Shown here piece after piece: positions 43,242-55,544 of a stretch of 64,000 bases of DNA. The notes under the pieces are model-generated. The model saw only the letters and a list, made by a program, of their open reading frames with translations. It did not search any database and was not told the origin of the DNA. Position 1 is the stretch's first letter. Each line of letters opens with the position of its first letter. This DNA comes from Actinernus sp. WN-2022 (lineage: Eukaryota; Cnidaria; Anthozoa; Actiniaria; Actinernidae): positions 154,310,344 to 154,374,343 of the forward strand of contig JAOWCC010000577.1 in NCBI GenBank assembly GCA_030867875.1, given 5' to 3'. A program made the position numbers and the translations under genes.

Positions 43242-43398
43242 CAGGGCCGTAGCATGCCCTGAAAAACTGGGGGGCACAAAGTCATTTCGCAACCTAACCC
43301 CTGGGTTTCCGAGGGGGCCAGGTACCTTGTTTGTTTGTTTTTGGAAAGCATTTGGGGGGGCACGAGCCCCCCCGGCCCCTAAGGGCGCTACGGCCCTG
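43242..43398. mobile_element. hAT-like MITE (cagggccgtagc ends)
   Basis: 'cagggccgtagcatgccctg' and 'gggcgctacggccctg' are inverted ends of the hAT type. The flanks are C/T-rich, so an 8-bp duplication cannot be confirmed. No gene from 42,675 to here; frames at 42,828-43,071 are unrecognised. Confidence 0.65.
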
Positions 43399-43490
43399 CC
43401 TCCCCCTTATCCGTCAAAGAGAAAGACAAGGTCCACAGGGTCGGGCCCCCTCCCTTTTTCTATAAGTGGATTCGCCACTGAACAGCTTAA

Positions 43491-44207
43491 AGGGATACCC
43501 GAGTGAAAAACACATTGGGGCTCAAAAGAATCTTCAACATGTTCTTTGTTCAGAAAATGTATTAAAATTTGATCAAAGGTTTTTAGTATTAAGAACGAGC
43601 ACCTCAAAGTTGGCCCCGCGAAGACATGGGCGCCGCCATCTTTGTTTGCATTTACGGAAGTGACGTCACTTCGTCCCACCAGCGTTCTCACTCTCTCACT
43701 TATTAGGTGTTTTTAGGATGATAAACGCCTTAACTGTACCTCACATACATTGTAGTTCTTATACTTATTCAGAAGTCACTCGAGTCTTTTAAGCCATGTT
43801 GTTTTGCTGTTATTAAATGGCAGTTACGAGACCTTGTTGTTCGTCTGATAATTTCTCGCTTTTCTTCCTCCTCCCAGTCTTCTAAACTTTTCTCATAATG
43901 TCGTCTTCATCATAATTCCGGTTTCTGTAAGAATTCCTCTGCAATCTCGATGAAAATATATCCACTTTAATTCCGAGCGTGTGAAAATCATACAAAGACA
44001 AGTAGCCGCGATACGCTGGTGGGACGAAGTGACGTCACTTCCGTAAATGCAAACAAAGATGGCGGCGCCCATGTCTTCGCGGGGCCAACTTTGAGGTGCT
44101 CGTTCTTAATACTAAAAACGTTTGATCAAATTTTAATACATTTTCTGAACAAAGAACATGTTGAAGATTCTTTTGAGCCCCAATGTGTTTTTCACTCGGG
44201 TATCCCT
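43491..44207. mobile_element. 717-bp TTAA-flanked TIR element
   Basis: TTAA at 43,487-43,490 and 44,208-44,211. The TIRs of about 200 bp start 'agggatacccgagtgaaaaa'. The inverted arms explain the mirrored open frames at 43,407-43,691 and 44,019-44,220. The ends resemble those of 28,719-35,404, suggesting one piggyBac-like superfamily. Confidence 0.8.
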
Positions 44208-44574
44208 TTAAGGTAACCACAGGGATCCCGCAATTTGCAGTGATGGGCTATTTGTGTGTGTAGACCTTTATCACGCAGCGGCCATGTTGTATCTCGGGAG
44301 AATAAAAACCTTTGTTCTTCCAAAGGCTATTGTTTGTAGCCAAAATGGCTACTGGGTGCTAAAGGGTACGGCCGTTCAACGCATCCTCGCTCTACAATTA
44401 CCAATAATCAGTAAATGGCAAACACGCTTGAAATACCGATTATTGGTAATACTACGACAAATCCTAACCCGAACCATAAACCGAACCCTAACAATCGGAC
44501 GAGTTCGCGGGTAAACGACGGGTTCTCACTCACTAGAGCTCACAGGCAACAAGAAGAGAAGGTAAACGAGAGAA

Positions 44575-44690
44575 AAAAATTGTTTGAACGCTCCTGCTCG
44601 GGCTTGAACTCGTAATCGTTTGCGTGTTGTGCTTGGCAGTGCAGGCGTCACGACCACTATACTAAGCGCGCCTACGGCCGTTCGGATTTG
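44575..44690 (-). mobile_element. tRNA-Asp-like SINE
   Basis: The minus strand has 'cgcgcttagtatagtggtcg' (A-box, very like tRNA-Asp) and 'acgagttcaagcccg' (B-box), then a T-rich end. The boxes are slightly too far apart for a tRNA and there is no clean acceptor stem. Confidence 0.6.
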
Positions 44691-44691
44691 G

Positions 44692-44938
44692 ACAATAGGA
44701 GATATTGTAGTTGAGTCTACGAATAGCAGTTTCAGCGGTATTGACCCGAACGCCTCACTTCAATGTAATGAAGCGCCATTGAAACCATCATTCTTACACG
44801 ACACCAACACCCTCCTAAACAAGCACGACTAATTTAGATACACAGTTTGAATAGCGCTTCATTACATTGAAGTGAGGCGTTCGGGTCAATACCGCTGAAA
44901 CTGCTATTCGTAGACTCAACTACAATATCTCCTATTGC
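44692..44938. mobile_element. Palindromic MITE (caataggagatattgtag)
   Basis: Arms of about 85 bp, near-identical inverted: 'caataggagatattgtagtt' on the left and its complement ending at 44,938. The loop is near 44,780-44,850. Degenerate repeats 'agagactgttttgtatat' follow to 45,100. Confidence 0.8.
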
Positions 44939-45099
44939 ACTGGGGCTATCTTCATTGTAATCCTTAGAGACTGTTTTGTATATTGACAACAATGCTGCTG
45001 GTCCTAGCACTAAGGCTGTCTTCATTGTATTGTAATTCCTACACTGTTTTGTTACCACAACGCTGCTGGCCCTATCCCTAGAGACTGTTTTGTATATAA

Positions 45100-46019
45100 A
45101 GAATGAACTTTGATATCGGTGAGTCCGTCTCCATTCGTACCGATTTTTTGTTTACAGAATCAGACTGCACAAATGGGTCACGATGGGACATACCAGTGAA
45201 TCATTTACTGCTGAAAGAACCAAACCCTTTAACCACAACTTCGGACCGATGAAATTAAATGTTACTGGTCTTTTCATTTACATCAACCCCGGAATGGATG
45301 TAATCGATATCGGCGTTTATAACCCATCAAATATTTTCTCGCGAATGCTGATCCGCCACTGATCACACATCTCGATTCTGATTGGCTGAGAACACGCAAC
45401 GAATTCTCCAAAGCTAGCTTTTGCACTAAGCGCGCATGCGTACAACATCTGCTAGCAGATTGTTGAATTATCTACTAGTAGATAATACTTAGCGCTCTAT
45501 GGTAAACAAATACGACAATTTTACGCTAGAAAGCAGGGTACTTCATTATTTTGAGCCATTTTAGCGCTCAGCTATGTTTCTAGTCATTCTGTTCTCCTAA
45601 ACTCGAATATGAAAGAAAACGTCTTGAATCATGCAGAAATCCAATCGTAAACAAACCAATTTTATGCGGCGTTTCATTTATCTTCGTTTACGATAGCTTT
45701 CTCTTTTGCTAAAACTTGAGCTTAAAAATGTATAAAACAATTATTGAATTCGGGTTTCCCTATCGTGCTCAACCTAATCCATCAAATATTTTCTCGCGCG
45801 TAATTGGTTGAATGCGTCATGTAACCCGATATTTTCTCCGCGAGCGGGAAATATCAGCGAATACACCCCTGTGAACGTATAAGCGCGCGTCAAAATATTT
45901 GAAGGATAACAGCAATAACCTACATTGTGGCGTCGAGATGTGCCCTGATATTTGTCCTTGGATATATTCGCTCTCGGAAACTGTTCTCCTCTCGGAAACT
46001 GTTCTCTTCTCGGATCAGA
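45100..46019. other. Stretch without a recognised gene
   Basis: Contains small hairpins (e.g. 'tctactagtagata' at 45,471) and duplicated 'ctcggaaactgttctc' blocks at 45,974-46,012, seen again at 47,297-47,315. Nothing codes. Confidence 0.5.
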
Positions 46020-46022
46020 TAA

Positions 46023-46340
46023 GGGAAGAGGTCAAAACAATGGATTTCGAATGGGACCCAATTTTGTGAGGGGAGGTGGCGGGTAATACCCCCTACCCCT
46101 TTTTTCGATAGTGATTTTCTCGCGTTGTAAAATAGGGATACCTGATTTTAATGTAGATACACGTTCTTCTCTGCCTGTAGAAACTAGAAATATAGTTACT
46201 TCTTCAATAAGTGTTTTATTCAAGAAGATATTTGTGGTCAAAAATCTAGATTTTGCCAAAATAGGCGGTAGGTTCCGGGTACAACCCCCCTTCCATCAAA
46301 ATTGGGTCCCGCCAGAGTACCATTGTTTTAACCTCTTCCC
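46023..46340. mobile_element. Harbinger-type MITE, TAA target duplication
   Basis: The ends 'gggaagaggtcaaaacaatg' and 'cattgttttaacctcttccc' are flanked by TAA (46,020-46,022; 46,341-46,343). A partial relative lies at 34,175-34,405. Confidence 0.8.
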
Positions 46341-46779
46341 TAATGTCCGCGGACGAAATGTCAGGGCATATTTCGACGCCACAAGTAGATTATTGTCAAG
46401 TAATGATCCGTGTAAAAATACGATAAAATCTATTGTTCTGCGGCATTGAGCCTCCCTCACATGAGTGATAATTATGAATATTCTGAAATAAAAGTAGTGA
46501 AACGTCTTAGTTTCATTCCATTTTTATGAACAAATTCTCTTCCAACCAATAGGAACAGCCAAAAACTAGCTACGAAACAGGCACGATTGATAAGGTTCCG
46601 AATATACGATTTGCTTAAAAAATGACATTTGGAATCGCAGTTTCAATATTTTGAAAAATTGGAGGAAATTAGAACCTTTAGTGCGATTTTCATGTTTCAA
46701 CCAATGAGATCAAGAATTTAAACAATACAAAATTAACACCTACTTCTTACACGAATCATTACTTAATAGTCCGCGAAAG

Positions 46780-47070
46780 AGGTAGGCATATGTTGCATGG
46801 AATGTAGAGAGGTGCTAATTGTGGTATTGTTGCAATCTTCCACCTCATTGGCTTAGACATTAAAATCTATCTAAACTTGAAGAATATTATTTTTTCTCAT
46901 TTTGTAAACAGATTAGAATTGCATCTAGTGAAAACACTCATAACTTTTAATATGACGAATTTTCAATATGGGGAACATTTTTAAATTGAACGTTTTCTTG
47001 GTTATTGTTTTGGACTCTTCTGATTGGACGAAATGTTTTCACACAAAAGAAATGTACCTTTAAAATGCAT
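46780..47070 (+). repeat. Dispersed repeat (copy C)
   Basis: Same family as 14,230-14,530 (plus) and 23,340-23,510 (minus): 'gtgctaattgtggtattgtt', 'ccacctcattggc', 'gcatctagtgaaaacactca'. Confidence 0.6.
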
Positions 47071-47472
47071 TTTTAGTGGATTTTATTTCGGAAATTTATC
47101 ATAGTTGAGTTGTCGGTATAAAAAACAGGAAATACTAAAGTGGGGAAAGCAAATTGCATCTGAACCATAGAATTGTGCCTACCTATTGCGCGGATGGTTA
47201 CTTAATATACGCCACCTGCGAGTGTAACTCGCGCACGGTGATAACCTACTTTGCATAATTTGTGGCGTTGAACTTGTACATTCTGTTCCTCGAAACTCTC
47301 GGAAACAGTTCTCTTCTCGGAATAGATATAATATCTGCATATTTCAACAGCACAAGTGGGTTATTGTTTAACTGGATGCGACGTCATGGCATTGGAAGCA
47401 CGTGATGAATACTAATGAATGTGCGCAAGTGATTGCCTTGATTGACGTTGACTTATGGCAACAATTTAATAA

Positions 47473-48515
47473 TTACGGTGGCCCGGTAAGGTTACCACGA
47501 TGGACTCTAATCTTATCGTGGTAATCATTACTACGTTACCACGATAAAACAAGCAAGATAAAGCAAGATGACGGCCGGCGAACTTCCTTCTATTCCTCAG
47601 TCTTAGATGCTATTAGGGACAGCGCGTCTCCCTACCTCGGATTAGACCTGGGACCGAGTAGAACGACGCAACAGGTTATAATAAAAAAAATACATTTTTA
47701 ACACGACGGCTGGTTAGTGTGGCGGTTATCGTTGGGAGGCTGCGTGACCCGGGAAGGACCAATTTTATTTCTCAGCACTTTACGGTTTTCCATTTTATTC
47801 GGCGTTAATGGCACTGTTTACTTCTGAGCCCTAGGTCTAAATACTTGAGAACTCGTTTTGGGACGGTTGGGGTTAGTGTTAGATCATTTACTCGTGCCCA
47901 GTGCATTTTGACCGTGGGAGACTCTGTCCCTAATGGCATGTCGGCTTCGCTGCTGGTGATTTCTCTTTTCTCCGCCATGCACATGTTTCCCAGGTCACTT
48001 CGGCCGTGACAGGTTCTGATATGGTGGTAACAATTACCACGATAGGATTGGAGGTTTTATCGTGGTAACGTAGTAATGATTACCACCTTACCTGGTAACC
48101 TAACCTAGCCTGCTATGCAGACGTATTTTTTTACTCTCATAAATTCGAAGAAAAAAGTAACGTCTGCTTACCCGAGCGCTTAATTAGTTTCAATATGCAT
48201 ACCTCATTGTGTTATGGACCAATCAGATTTTACCTTCCATATCCTGGAAAGTGACGTAATGTTGCATTTAAAAGGATTCAGACAATACATTTGCCATTGA
48301 CCAATCATAGGAGAGTGTTCACTGGCACGCCAATTCACTAAAATTCTAACAATGGCTTTGATTGGGCAGAAAAATAAAACAAACGTGCTGACGTCGTGCT
48401 TGCATATTGGAAACTCATTAAGCGCTCGGGTAAGCAGACGTTACTTTTTTTCTTCGAATTTATGAGTGAAAAAATACGTCTGCATAGCAGGCTAAACCTA
48501 ACCGGGCCACCGTAA
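47473..48515. mobile_element. TIR element (ttacggtggcccggt) hosting another MITE
   Basis: The outer ends 'ttacggtggcccggtaaggt' and 'aacctaaccgggccaccgta' are inverted, continuing through 'ttatcgtggtaatcattact' and complement. The right TIR is interrupted by the MITE 48,106-48,494. The interior (47,580-48,020) is non-coding. Confidence 0.75.
48106..48494. mobile_element. MITE, perfect 9-bp TSD AACCTAACC
   Basis: The ends 'tagcctgctatgcagacgta' and complement are flanked by AACCTAACC at 48,097-48,105 and 48,495-48,503. The arms extend about 80 bp through 'aaattcgaagaaaaaagtaa'. A 9-bp duplication suits a Mutator-type element. Confidence 0.85.
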
Positions 48516-49625
48516 ATAATAGCTATACCGTATTTACTCGAACTCCGGGGGTTTCTCAGTGTAAGCATGTCCTGAAATTGTTCAAGCAAAAGTACACTTG
48601 AAAACACTTGAAAACTTCGCTAAATTCTCCATTAAATTCACGTGTATTTAGACTCGTTCTATGAATGATTTGGGCTTTTAAATGGTTAGGATTTTTTTAA
48701 ATTTTGGGGTTAGGTTTTAGAAGGTTTGTATGAAAATTTGACAAAATGAATTATTCATATGCGTACACTGAGAAAGCGCCCGAACTCCCCTCTTGAATAA
48801 ACTATCTTGTCAGGCCTATAAAAAAATAACACCCCGGGCATTTATTAGTGAGGGGATCGTTTATTTCCGACATTGGCCGAGGGCACACTGGAAGAAGTTT
48901 ACTATAGTTGAGCGGATTCAACTATAGTTAACGGCATCTTCAGTGTGACCTGCATTTTACGGTTTACCGTAGTACCATATATTAGTTGCTCCGACAACGG
49001 CGTCAGGAAGAAAGAAAAGTTCACTATAGTTAGCCGACCTGAAATGGGTTTATCGCTATTGCGCGAAACCCGTGTTTTTGTTTTGATTTCGTGTTCACCG
49101 ACTTTGACGAGCGCTTAATAACTTTAGGGGTGGCGAACACAGGCAGCCCAAGCTAATGATTTTTACAATGAATGTATGAGAATTTTTAGAAAAAATCTAA
49201 AACTACTAAAATGATCAATAAAGTCATGAAATATTACCTGTGTGTTGTGAAGTTGTTCCTCTTCATCACCGATGTGTTTATTTCTGGTTTGAGGCACTTC
49301 TGGGCTTTTTCCCCTCCCCTCTATAGATATTGAGAAGGCAGGAAACACGAGACGCCATTATTCCATGTGGCGACTCTTCGAGGCCTCGTAATTCTTCGAA
49401 AATCCAAACTTTCAGCATTTTACCTCCAGGAACCCTTTCTCACATTCCTCTAGCACTCATTTCGACCCATCGCTTATTACCTCGCTTTGCAAGTAGTCCA
49501 ATTCGACGGTTTCTGCAGCTAACCTAGCATGTACCGATCCGGCGTTCCGTCTGCTTATCCGTAGTTCATGGGCTGCCTGTGCTTAGTTGAACGGCTTCTT
49601 CGGAACAGTGACGAACTAGTGCTGG
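48516..49625. other. Stretch without a recognised gene
   Basis: Includes repeated 'actatagttgagcggatt' / 'caactatagtta' motifs at 48,902-49,035. No frame is convincing. Confidence 0.45.
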
Positions 49626-49629
49626 AGGA

Positions 49630-49740
49630 ATCCGACACCGTGTTTTTTCGAGGAGATAGATTCCACCATTCAGCGATTGGTCGATTGAGTACGACTTCGT
49701 TTCTCCGAATCTCCTCGAAAAAACACGGTGTCTGATTCCT
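49630..49740. mobile_element. Hairpin repeat (gacaccgtgttttttcgagg)
   Basis: 'gacaccgtgttttttcgagg' (49,640) pairs with 'cctcgaaaaaacacggtgtc' (49,712-49,731) around a loop of about 50 nt. Confidence 0.65.
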
Positions 49741-50489
49741 TCCGCACTCGGTTCATATGTGAGTTGAGTTTGTTGGTATCTCTTCTTGCTCCGAGGGTTT
49801 TTCGCCGGTTATCTGGTTTTCCTCCCTCCACAAAAACCAACACGCAAAATTCCAGTTTGATCTGTGGCCGTGTCCTGGTTTTGATCAGGCTCTGGTTATT
49901 TCAGGTCCCGTTAGAAATGCATTGCCGGTGCATTCTTGCAAAAGGCCCATAGCAGTTGGGGTTAGCGGTAATGTTGCAGGAATTGGTAAATACGTGGTGC
50001 GTAGTCGAAGTTAAACCAGGCTGGTAAAACTAACTTAAGTCATAACATGAAAATATTTCCGGCAAAACGAGGAAGTTGAAAGCGTGGAGAGCGAGTCGGT
50101 TAAGGCTGGGTGCGGCCTTTTGAAAATGTGGGTCGATTGTTCGATTGGCGCACTTGTTTTTTTTTGTGCTGCTGGGCCAGTTCAGGTGTATTACAAATTT
50201 AAGACTCCTTTGTGCTTGTGTTCATTATATCTTCCGTTTTCACGAGCATAATGCAAGCAAAAGGAAATGTTTTGACCCTTGTGCTTGCGTCAGTGCCGTT
50301 GTACTCGTGTCGAGCATGTTTTTACTGTGAAATAAGGACTCTTGTTTGCGCCGAGCCTATTTTCACTGTCAAATTTTCTCTGAGTTCCAGTCGATTATTA
50401 AGCCTTTGAGATTTGGCTGTTCAGTTTAATAAGCAGGTTTTTGAAATTTTCACTTGAGATAAAATTAAAAAAGTAAAGAAAGTCGGTGC

Positions 50490-51460
50490 ACTGAGAGAAC
50501 AATCTCATTTGTTTCTTACTGCGCATGCTCGACGAAAAAAATTCCGATTCCGGCAACTCTGCGCATGCTTATCCTTACGTCGCCTGAGAAATCGTTTCTC
50601 GCTCAGCGCCTCAGACCTATGTTTTGGTTTATATTTGAAAGTTCTCCCGGTATTTTGATAGTGGTATTTTGCTTGCTAGTGTCAGGGCAAGCCTTAGGGA
50701 GTCTCTTTCATCTTCTGCCGTTTTTAGTTTGGAGTTTAAGGCTTTATTTTCATGCATCAGGTATGTGTTTCGGTATCGGTGGATTCATCAGACATCACAG
50801 ATTCCAGTACACGCGAAGAGGATTCATGGGAATCGAAAACTGATCGCTGAAATTGCCTTACCGGAGCCCGATGACCACACAAACAGCAACTGAATACACC
50901 ATAGAAGGAAGTCAAGGCATTTTTACTTGAGATTCTCTCGTATTTAGCTCCTTGAAGGTTGGAGTTCGTTGCATTCTCATCAGTACAAACGCTTATATTT
51001 AAGCGATCAGTGCCAGTTCACAAGTTTAAGAGATTTTTGCCTATAGAGCACTTGCGAACATGTTGTTAATATGGGAATGCGTAGTATTACCTATCTGTTA
51101 CGGTAGATCCCTCGGCTATATCAACTGTGTTACTGCCGGTTGGGTTCGATTTTCTAATTCATGTACTGTATGCGATTTGAATTGGCCGCTGAAGTAATTT
51201 GAACTCCCGATAGGATGCAAGCAAATATCTAAGCATCCCTGAAGAGATCGACAACCATTTAGGTAAAATCCAACGGTTTTTAGCGTTTAGATACCCCCCA
51301 ATTTTCAATGCATTTGTCCAAATATATTACTTGTTCTGAACAGCCAATCAGAATACACAAAAATCGGATTCTTCCAGAGCCCTATTTTTTTCGTCGAGCA
51401 TGCGCAGTAAGAAACAAATGGGATCTGGGTACGAGATTGCTGAGAACAGCCACGAGGTGC
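50490..51460. repeat. Inverted pair of the repeat at position 1
   Basis: 50,505-50,565 and 51,380-51,440 are reverse complements ('tttcttactgcgcatgctcg' against 'cgagcatgcgcagtaagaaa'), framing about 0.8 kb of non-coding DNA. The right copy extends from 51,270 and matches 1-320. Confidence 0.6.
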
Positions 51461-53455
51461 GCACGCATACGAATAATGCATAATTTAATGCATGCGCAGA
51501 AATTTTGCTGCACTCAACAACAAAAAAAACTAGAAGCTGCATGCAGCTTGAACTCCGGCGTATCTTTTTTAACGCGGATGTGCTCATACATTCCTGCGTG
51601 TTTGGCACATTACGAACGCATAAAATTCCACACGAGTGAGAACACAAGTAGAACACGAGTGACTTCAAGTAAGCCAGGGTACCCTAGGGTAACACAGGTA
51701 GCTCAAAAATGCTAGGATCCAAATACTATGATCTGATCTAAAACTCCACACGAGTGCATAACGCTTCATAATTTAATTAGTAACAAAAAGTTATAATAAA
51801 ATAATTGTTTTATCGACTATAGTCGTTTCAGGTTACCTGTGTTAATCAGTGCAATACCCTCCGTATTTCCGGGCTACCTGTGTTATTCTAGGGTTTATCA
51901 GTGCGGTATCTACTATTTATTTTTTCAGTAAGGTCCCTTTGTATTGTCGGGCTACCTGTGTTCACATCGCTATTAGTATGTACACAGCCAGATCACTGTT
52001 AATCCACACGCACAATCTCTGGATTTGAACAGAAGAATACTGGCAATTCAAGTGTAATTCAGTGCAATAAATTCAATGCAAGGGCATATCCAGACTCTGA
52101 AATTGATTGACCTTGGGAAAATGTCCGCCTATAAACTGAATAAATGGTGTGAATTAAAAACATCAATTGTTTTTCGCTCAATCCCCAGAGATTCAAAGGG
52201 CATGGCGGCCATGTTGGTACCCCAACAAAAAAAGCTAACGAGGCGGCTATGACATCGAGTGAAAGCCAGCAATTTCATAGCAATAAAAACATGTAATTCC
52301 TGATGAGAAAGCTCTTCTAAGCCGGCTTCTCAAACTCACTGTTATTCGAAACAGGGGGATAAACATATATGTGCCACGGGGGTGGTGGTCAGGGTTTTGA
52401 CCTGATTTGGGCAGATCAGGGTCAGGATTTGAATTTAATTTGGGTGCAGTAAAAGTATTTTAATATCAATTTAAAATTTGTTTTTAATTCCTTTTCAGGC
52501 GAACAATTTGTTTTTATTTAAAGAAAGGGCAATCGGTTTGTTTTTTCCCAAAAAGGGGGCAATCAGGGTTTTGGAGCAAATACAAGAGTCCTTATTACTC
52601 GGGTTACCACAGCTCGGGCAACCACAGCACAGTGAAATAAGGACTCTTGTGCTTTCTTTTCAGACCAACGCAAAAGAAAATAGATAATATATTTCTTTCT
52701 TACGATGGTCATCTACTCAAACAAGAAGTAAGTTTAGATGTATTTATTGATGAAAAACTCAAGTCACATGCGTAAGGACATTTCCATTGGTGCATTTAAA
52801 GATCTCGATTCTATCTTACTAGGACTAGAATTTCATGATATACATTGTTTTTTTCCTCACCTGAATTACTGTAAAGCTATGGCCACACCTATCGATCTTT
52901 ACTCAGTAATTGGACGGTGGACCGACCATGCGGCCATCTCTATCCGATCCGACCCCTTCTTGGTGCCGATCGGCGGTGTGATCACATGACAGAATGCTGT
53001 TCACCGATTGATCCGCTGCACCAACTTTTGTCTCCGAACTCTAAACAATATCAAGGGGCCTAGCTAGCTCAGCTTATCATAAATCACATAATTTCAAAGA
53101 CTATCATATCGACATATCAACTTCATTTACTGTAATAGTATACAAGTTATACTCTATGTGTATATATTTATAGCGATACTTCGTGTTGATAAACATTACA
53201 ATTGTTATGCTAATGTCAACCATGATTTCAAAAGGCCGCTTTGTGCCAGGAACCAATGGATCTCTGGTTCGTACATTAATGACAATGAATGACGTGCAGT
53301 AACTATTGCTATTAACTGACGAAATACGGCAACTAATAAAACAAAGAAACAAACTTTGGTTTCCTGTAAATGGAAGTTACATAATTATGAATGTGCTGTA
53401 CTGGGACAGAGTTTGGTTTATAGAAAAGCTCCATGCATCGTGTGCAGGATAATCT
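51461..53455. other. Stretch without a recognised gene
   Basis: Holds 'ctacctgtgtta/gttcac' repeats (51,840-51,965) and a short hairpin of 'caagagtccttatt' with its complement at 52,583-52,651. The 'aaataaggactcttgt' block is also at 50,330. Open frames are unrecognised. Confidence 0.45.
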
Positions 53456-53685
53456 CTAGACTTCTGCTGTGCCAATTATGTAAGAGCTCACCATGTAGAT
53501 GATGAACTGAGTCGGTGGATCGGTGTAGGACTTGCTTTCACCGAAAACGCGCTTGTAAGACACGCGTTTGAAACCCGCAGCTTCGATTACATTCCACGGC
53601 TCACGTTCGCAGTAACAGCCGTCAAATAGAGCAGGCCAGATTCCTGTCGAGCAAACGAAACTCTGCATGCTTCTCCGCCATGTAC
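53456..53685 (-). CDS. METTL7/TMT1-like methyltransferase, last exon
   Basis: Minus strand: acceptor accag| at 53,686, phase 1, stop TAG at 53,458-53,456. Reads TWRRSMQSFVCSTGIWPALF, DGCYCEREPWNVIEAAGF, then YIIGTAEV at the end. The order W...G(D)GC.l.RE.W..ie.A.F ... y..G.A is the C-terminus of METTL7A/B (TMT1), SAM-dependent thiol methyltransferases of ER and lipid-droplet membranes. The SAM-binding motifs would lie in a 5' exon, expected at higher coordinates; none is seen from 53,700 to 55,087 or in the last 400 bases, so the gene either has a long intron containing the BEL element or is broken. Identity rests on this tail only. Confidence 0.6.
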
Positions 53686-53689
53686 CTGG

Positions 53690-55087
53690 TATGTCTGAAA
53701 TCGGATGAAAGAAAATAAAGATTCCTACTAGAAATATTTGCCTGCCTTTAAATCAGCTGTATAGAGATGAGAACGAGCGCTGGAAAATACTTAAACACGA
53801 AGTTCCGCTATAAAAAGGGGAGCCCAGGGGTTTGTCCCCCTTCAATCGGCCTTAGTGGAATTAACATCTGCGTGATGCTCGCTTGAGTGCTCCTTACTGA
53901 TTGCTTATCGCGCGAAATTCAAATGAAACAAAAATGTTCAACTTCAGAGTAAGGGCTACAGAGTTCGCAAACAGTCCTAAAATACCATTTGCAGTCATAA
54001 ATGGACAACTATCTTCCCTCTGGTAACTTTTTTTATGGCTTGTTTAATTTTAAACATTTCAAAGGAGAAGCTGATATGCTCGCTTACTTTCTTTTAAATT
54101 TCGAGCTCGCCATGCGTGAAAATAAGAGGGGCTAACGTAACCTAACTTCGTGTTTAATGCACTCGTTTCTTGCTCTTATCCTCATGGCGCTATAGCTACG
54201 CCGCGAAGTGAACACGGAGTTTGTCTTAGTTTCCAATGAGGAAGGGTCGGAATTTCACGGAATTTGTCAGACTTGAAATATCATATTCAGGATGCACAGT
54301 AAGAGGACAGAGAGATTGAGCATCGCGTTTCTTCCCGCGAACGGCAGAAATGCCTACTCAGTCACGATATTCGTTCGCCGTTCCTACGTGAAGGTGTGTT
54401 ATCGTGAACACGAGAATTCCTTTCCATTTTTGTTACATATTTAACATTTTGAGGAAACTAAGTAAAATCTGACGTTTCCCGTAAAACTGCTTGAACCTCT
54501 CTGAGTAACACGCGCACGACTGGGACGAGTCGGATAAACAACATACAAATCGCGGGGATTTGAGAGGAAGATAAAAAACACATTCTCTACGCATGAGAAA
54601 CAAGTATACACTGACTCGTCCTCATTCTTGCGCGTTTTACCCGTCTCGCTGAAACATCAGAGTTTCTTCCGTTCAGTCAATATTTAGTCATCGTTTCTGC
54701 CTCCTCCACACTCGTTACGAGTGCGAAGCGCAAGAGGGCTCATGGGAAGGTGATCTTTCCCCTTCCCGCCTTCCTTTGCGTGCAAATTGAGAGAGAAGAG
54801 ACGTCTGGGTAACCACTCGTGAGTAAGCGGTGACTGCCCCCTGAACGAAAACAATAAAAAGCGCTCAACTCACTGCAGTGAGTTTAATTGAATATTTTTT
54901 TAAATGAATATTTATACTCAGTGTATATATATCGTTAAATACTTCAGTTATTTAAAGTTCATGTATGCCAACGACGGATTTTGATCGGAACGGAGCGAGG
55001 GTTGTATTTATCTCATTTCCGTTTCACTGGGGCCTTAATTCACAAATCATTACTCGCATTGGTAATCGATATATCCACTGTGTTTGT
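53690..55087. other. Upstream flank of the METTL7-like exon, nothing recognised
   Basis: No SAM-motif exon on the minus strand, no inverted repeat and no array. It would be intron if the gene is intact. Confidence 0.45.
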
Positions 55088-55544
55088 TGTGATGTCGAGG
55101 TTTAGATAGAGACTTTGTAGGAATCTAAGACTGATTGTTCTGTTTGTCTATTGTCAGTTATGATCTGTTTTCTCAAGTAGTTAGCTTTAGTTTTCTGGTT
55201 TCCGGTAGTAATGGCTTACGAATGCGGAGTATCTAGTTCAGGTCACGTTTTCCCACTAGGAGCGGAGTTGAGTTTAGCTGTCGTGTCGCAGTGATCATCG
55301 GAGTTTTACGGAGTTTCTTTGGAGTACTAGAGTTGACACTAGGAGTTCTTATAAATCCACGGAGTCTGGATTAGACGTAAGTTGTCTCTATTCGAGCATT
55401 TGTTTTCGTATATTATTATTTTGTAATTCTTGTAGAGTAGATGTGGTAGGTACTTCACATATCGTTAAATGTAATGTCCCAAGCACTACTATCTTATTTT
55501 CTTCCTACGTACTAGCTAATACTAAAATTGGAGAACCATAGTGT

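Noticed and set aside
43407..44220. Mirrored open frames of 94, 65, 65 and 61 residues
   Set aside because: They are the two inverted arms of the TTAA element at 43,491-44,207 read on opposite strands.
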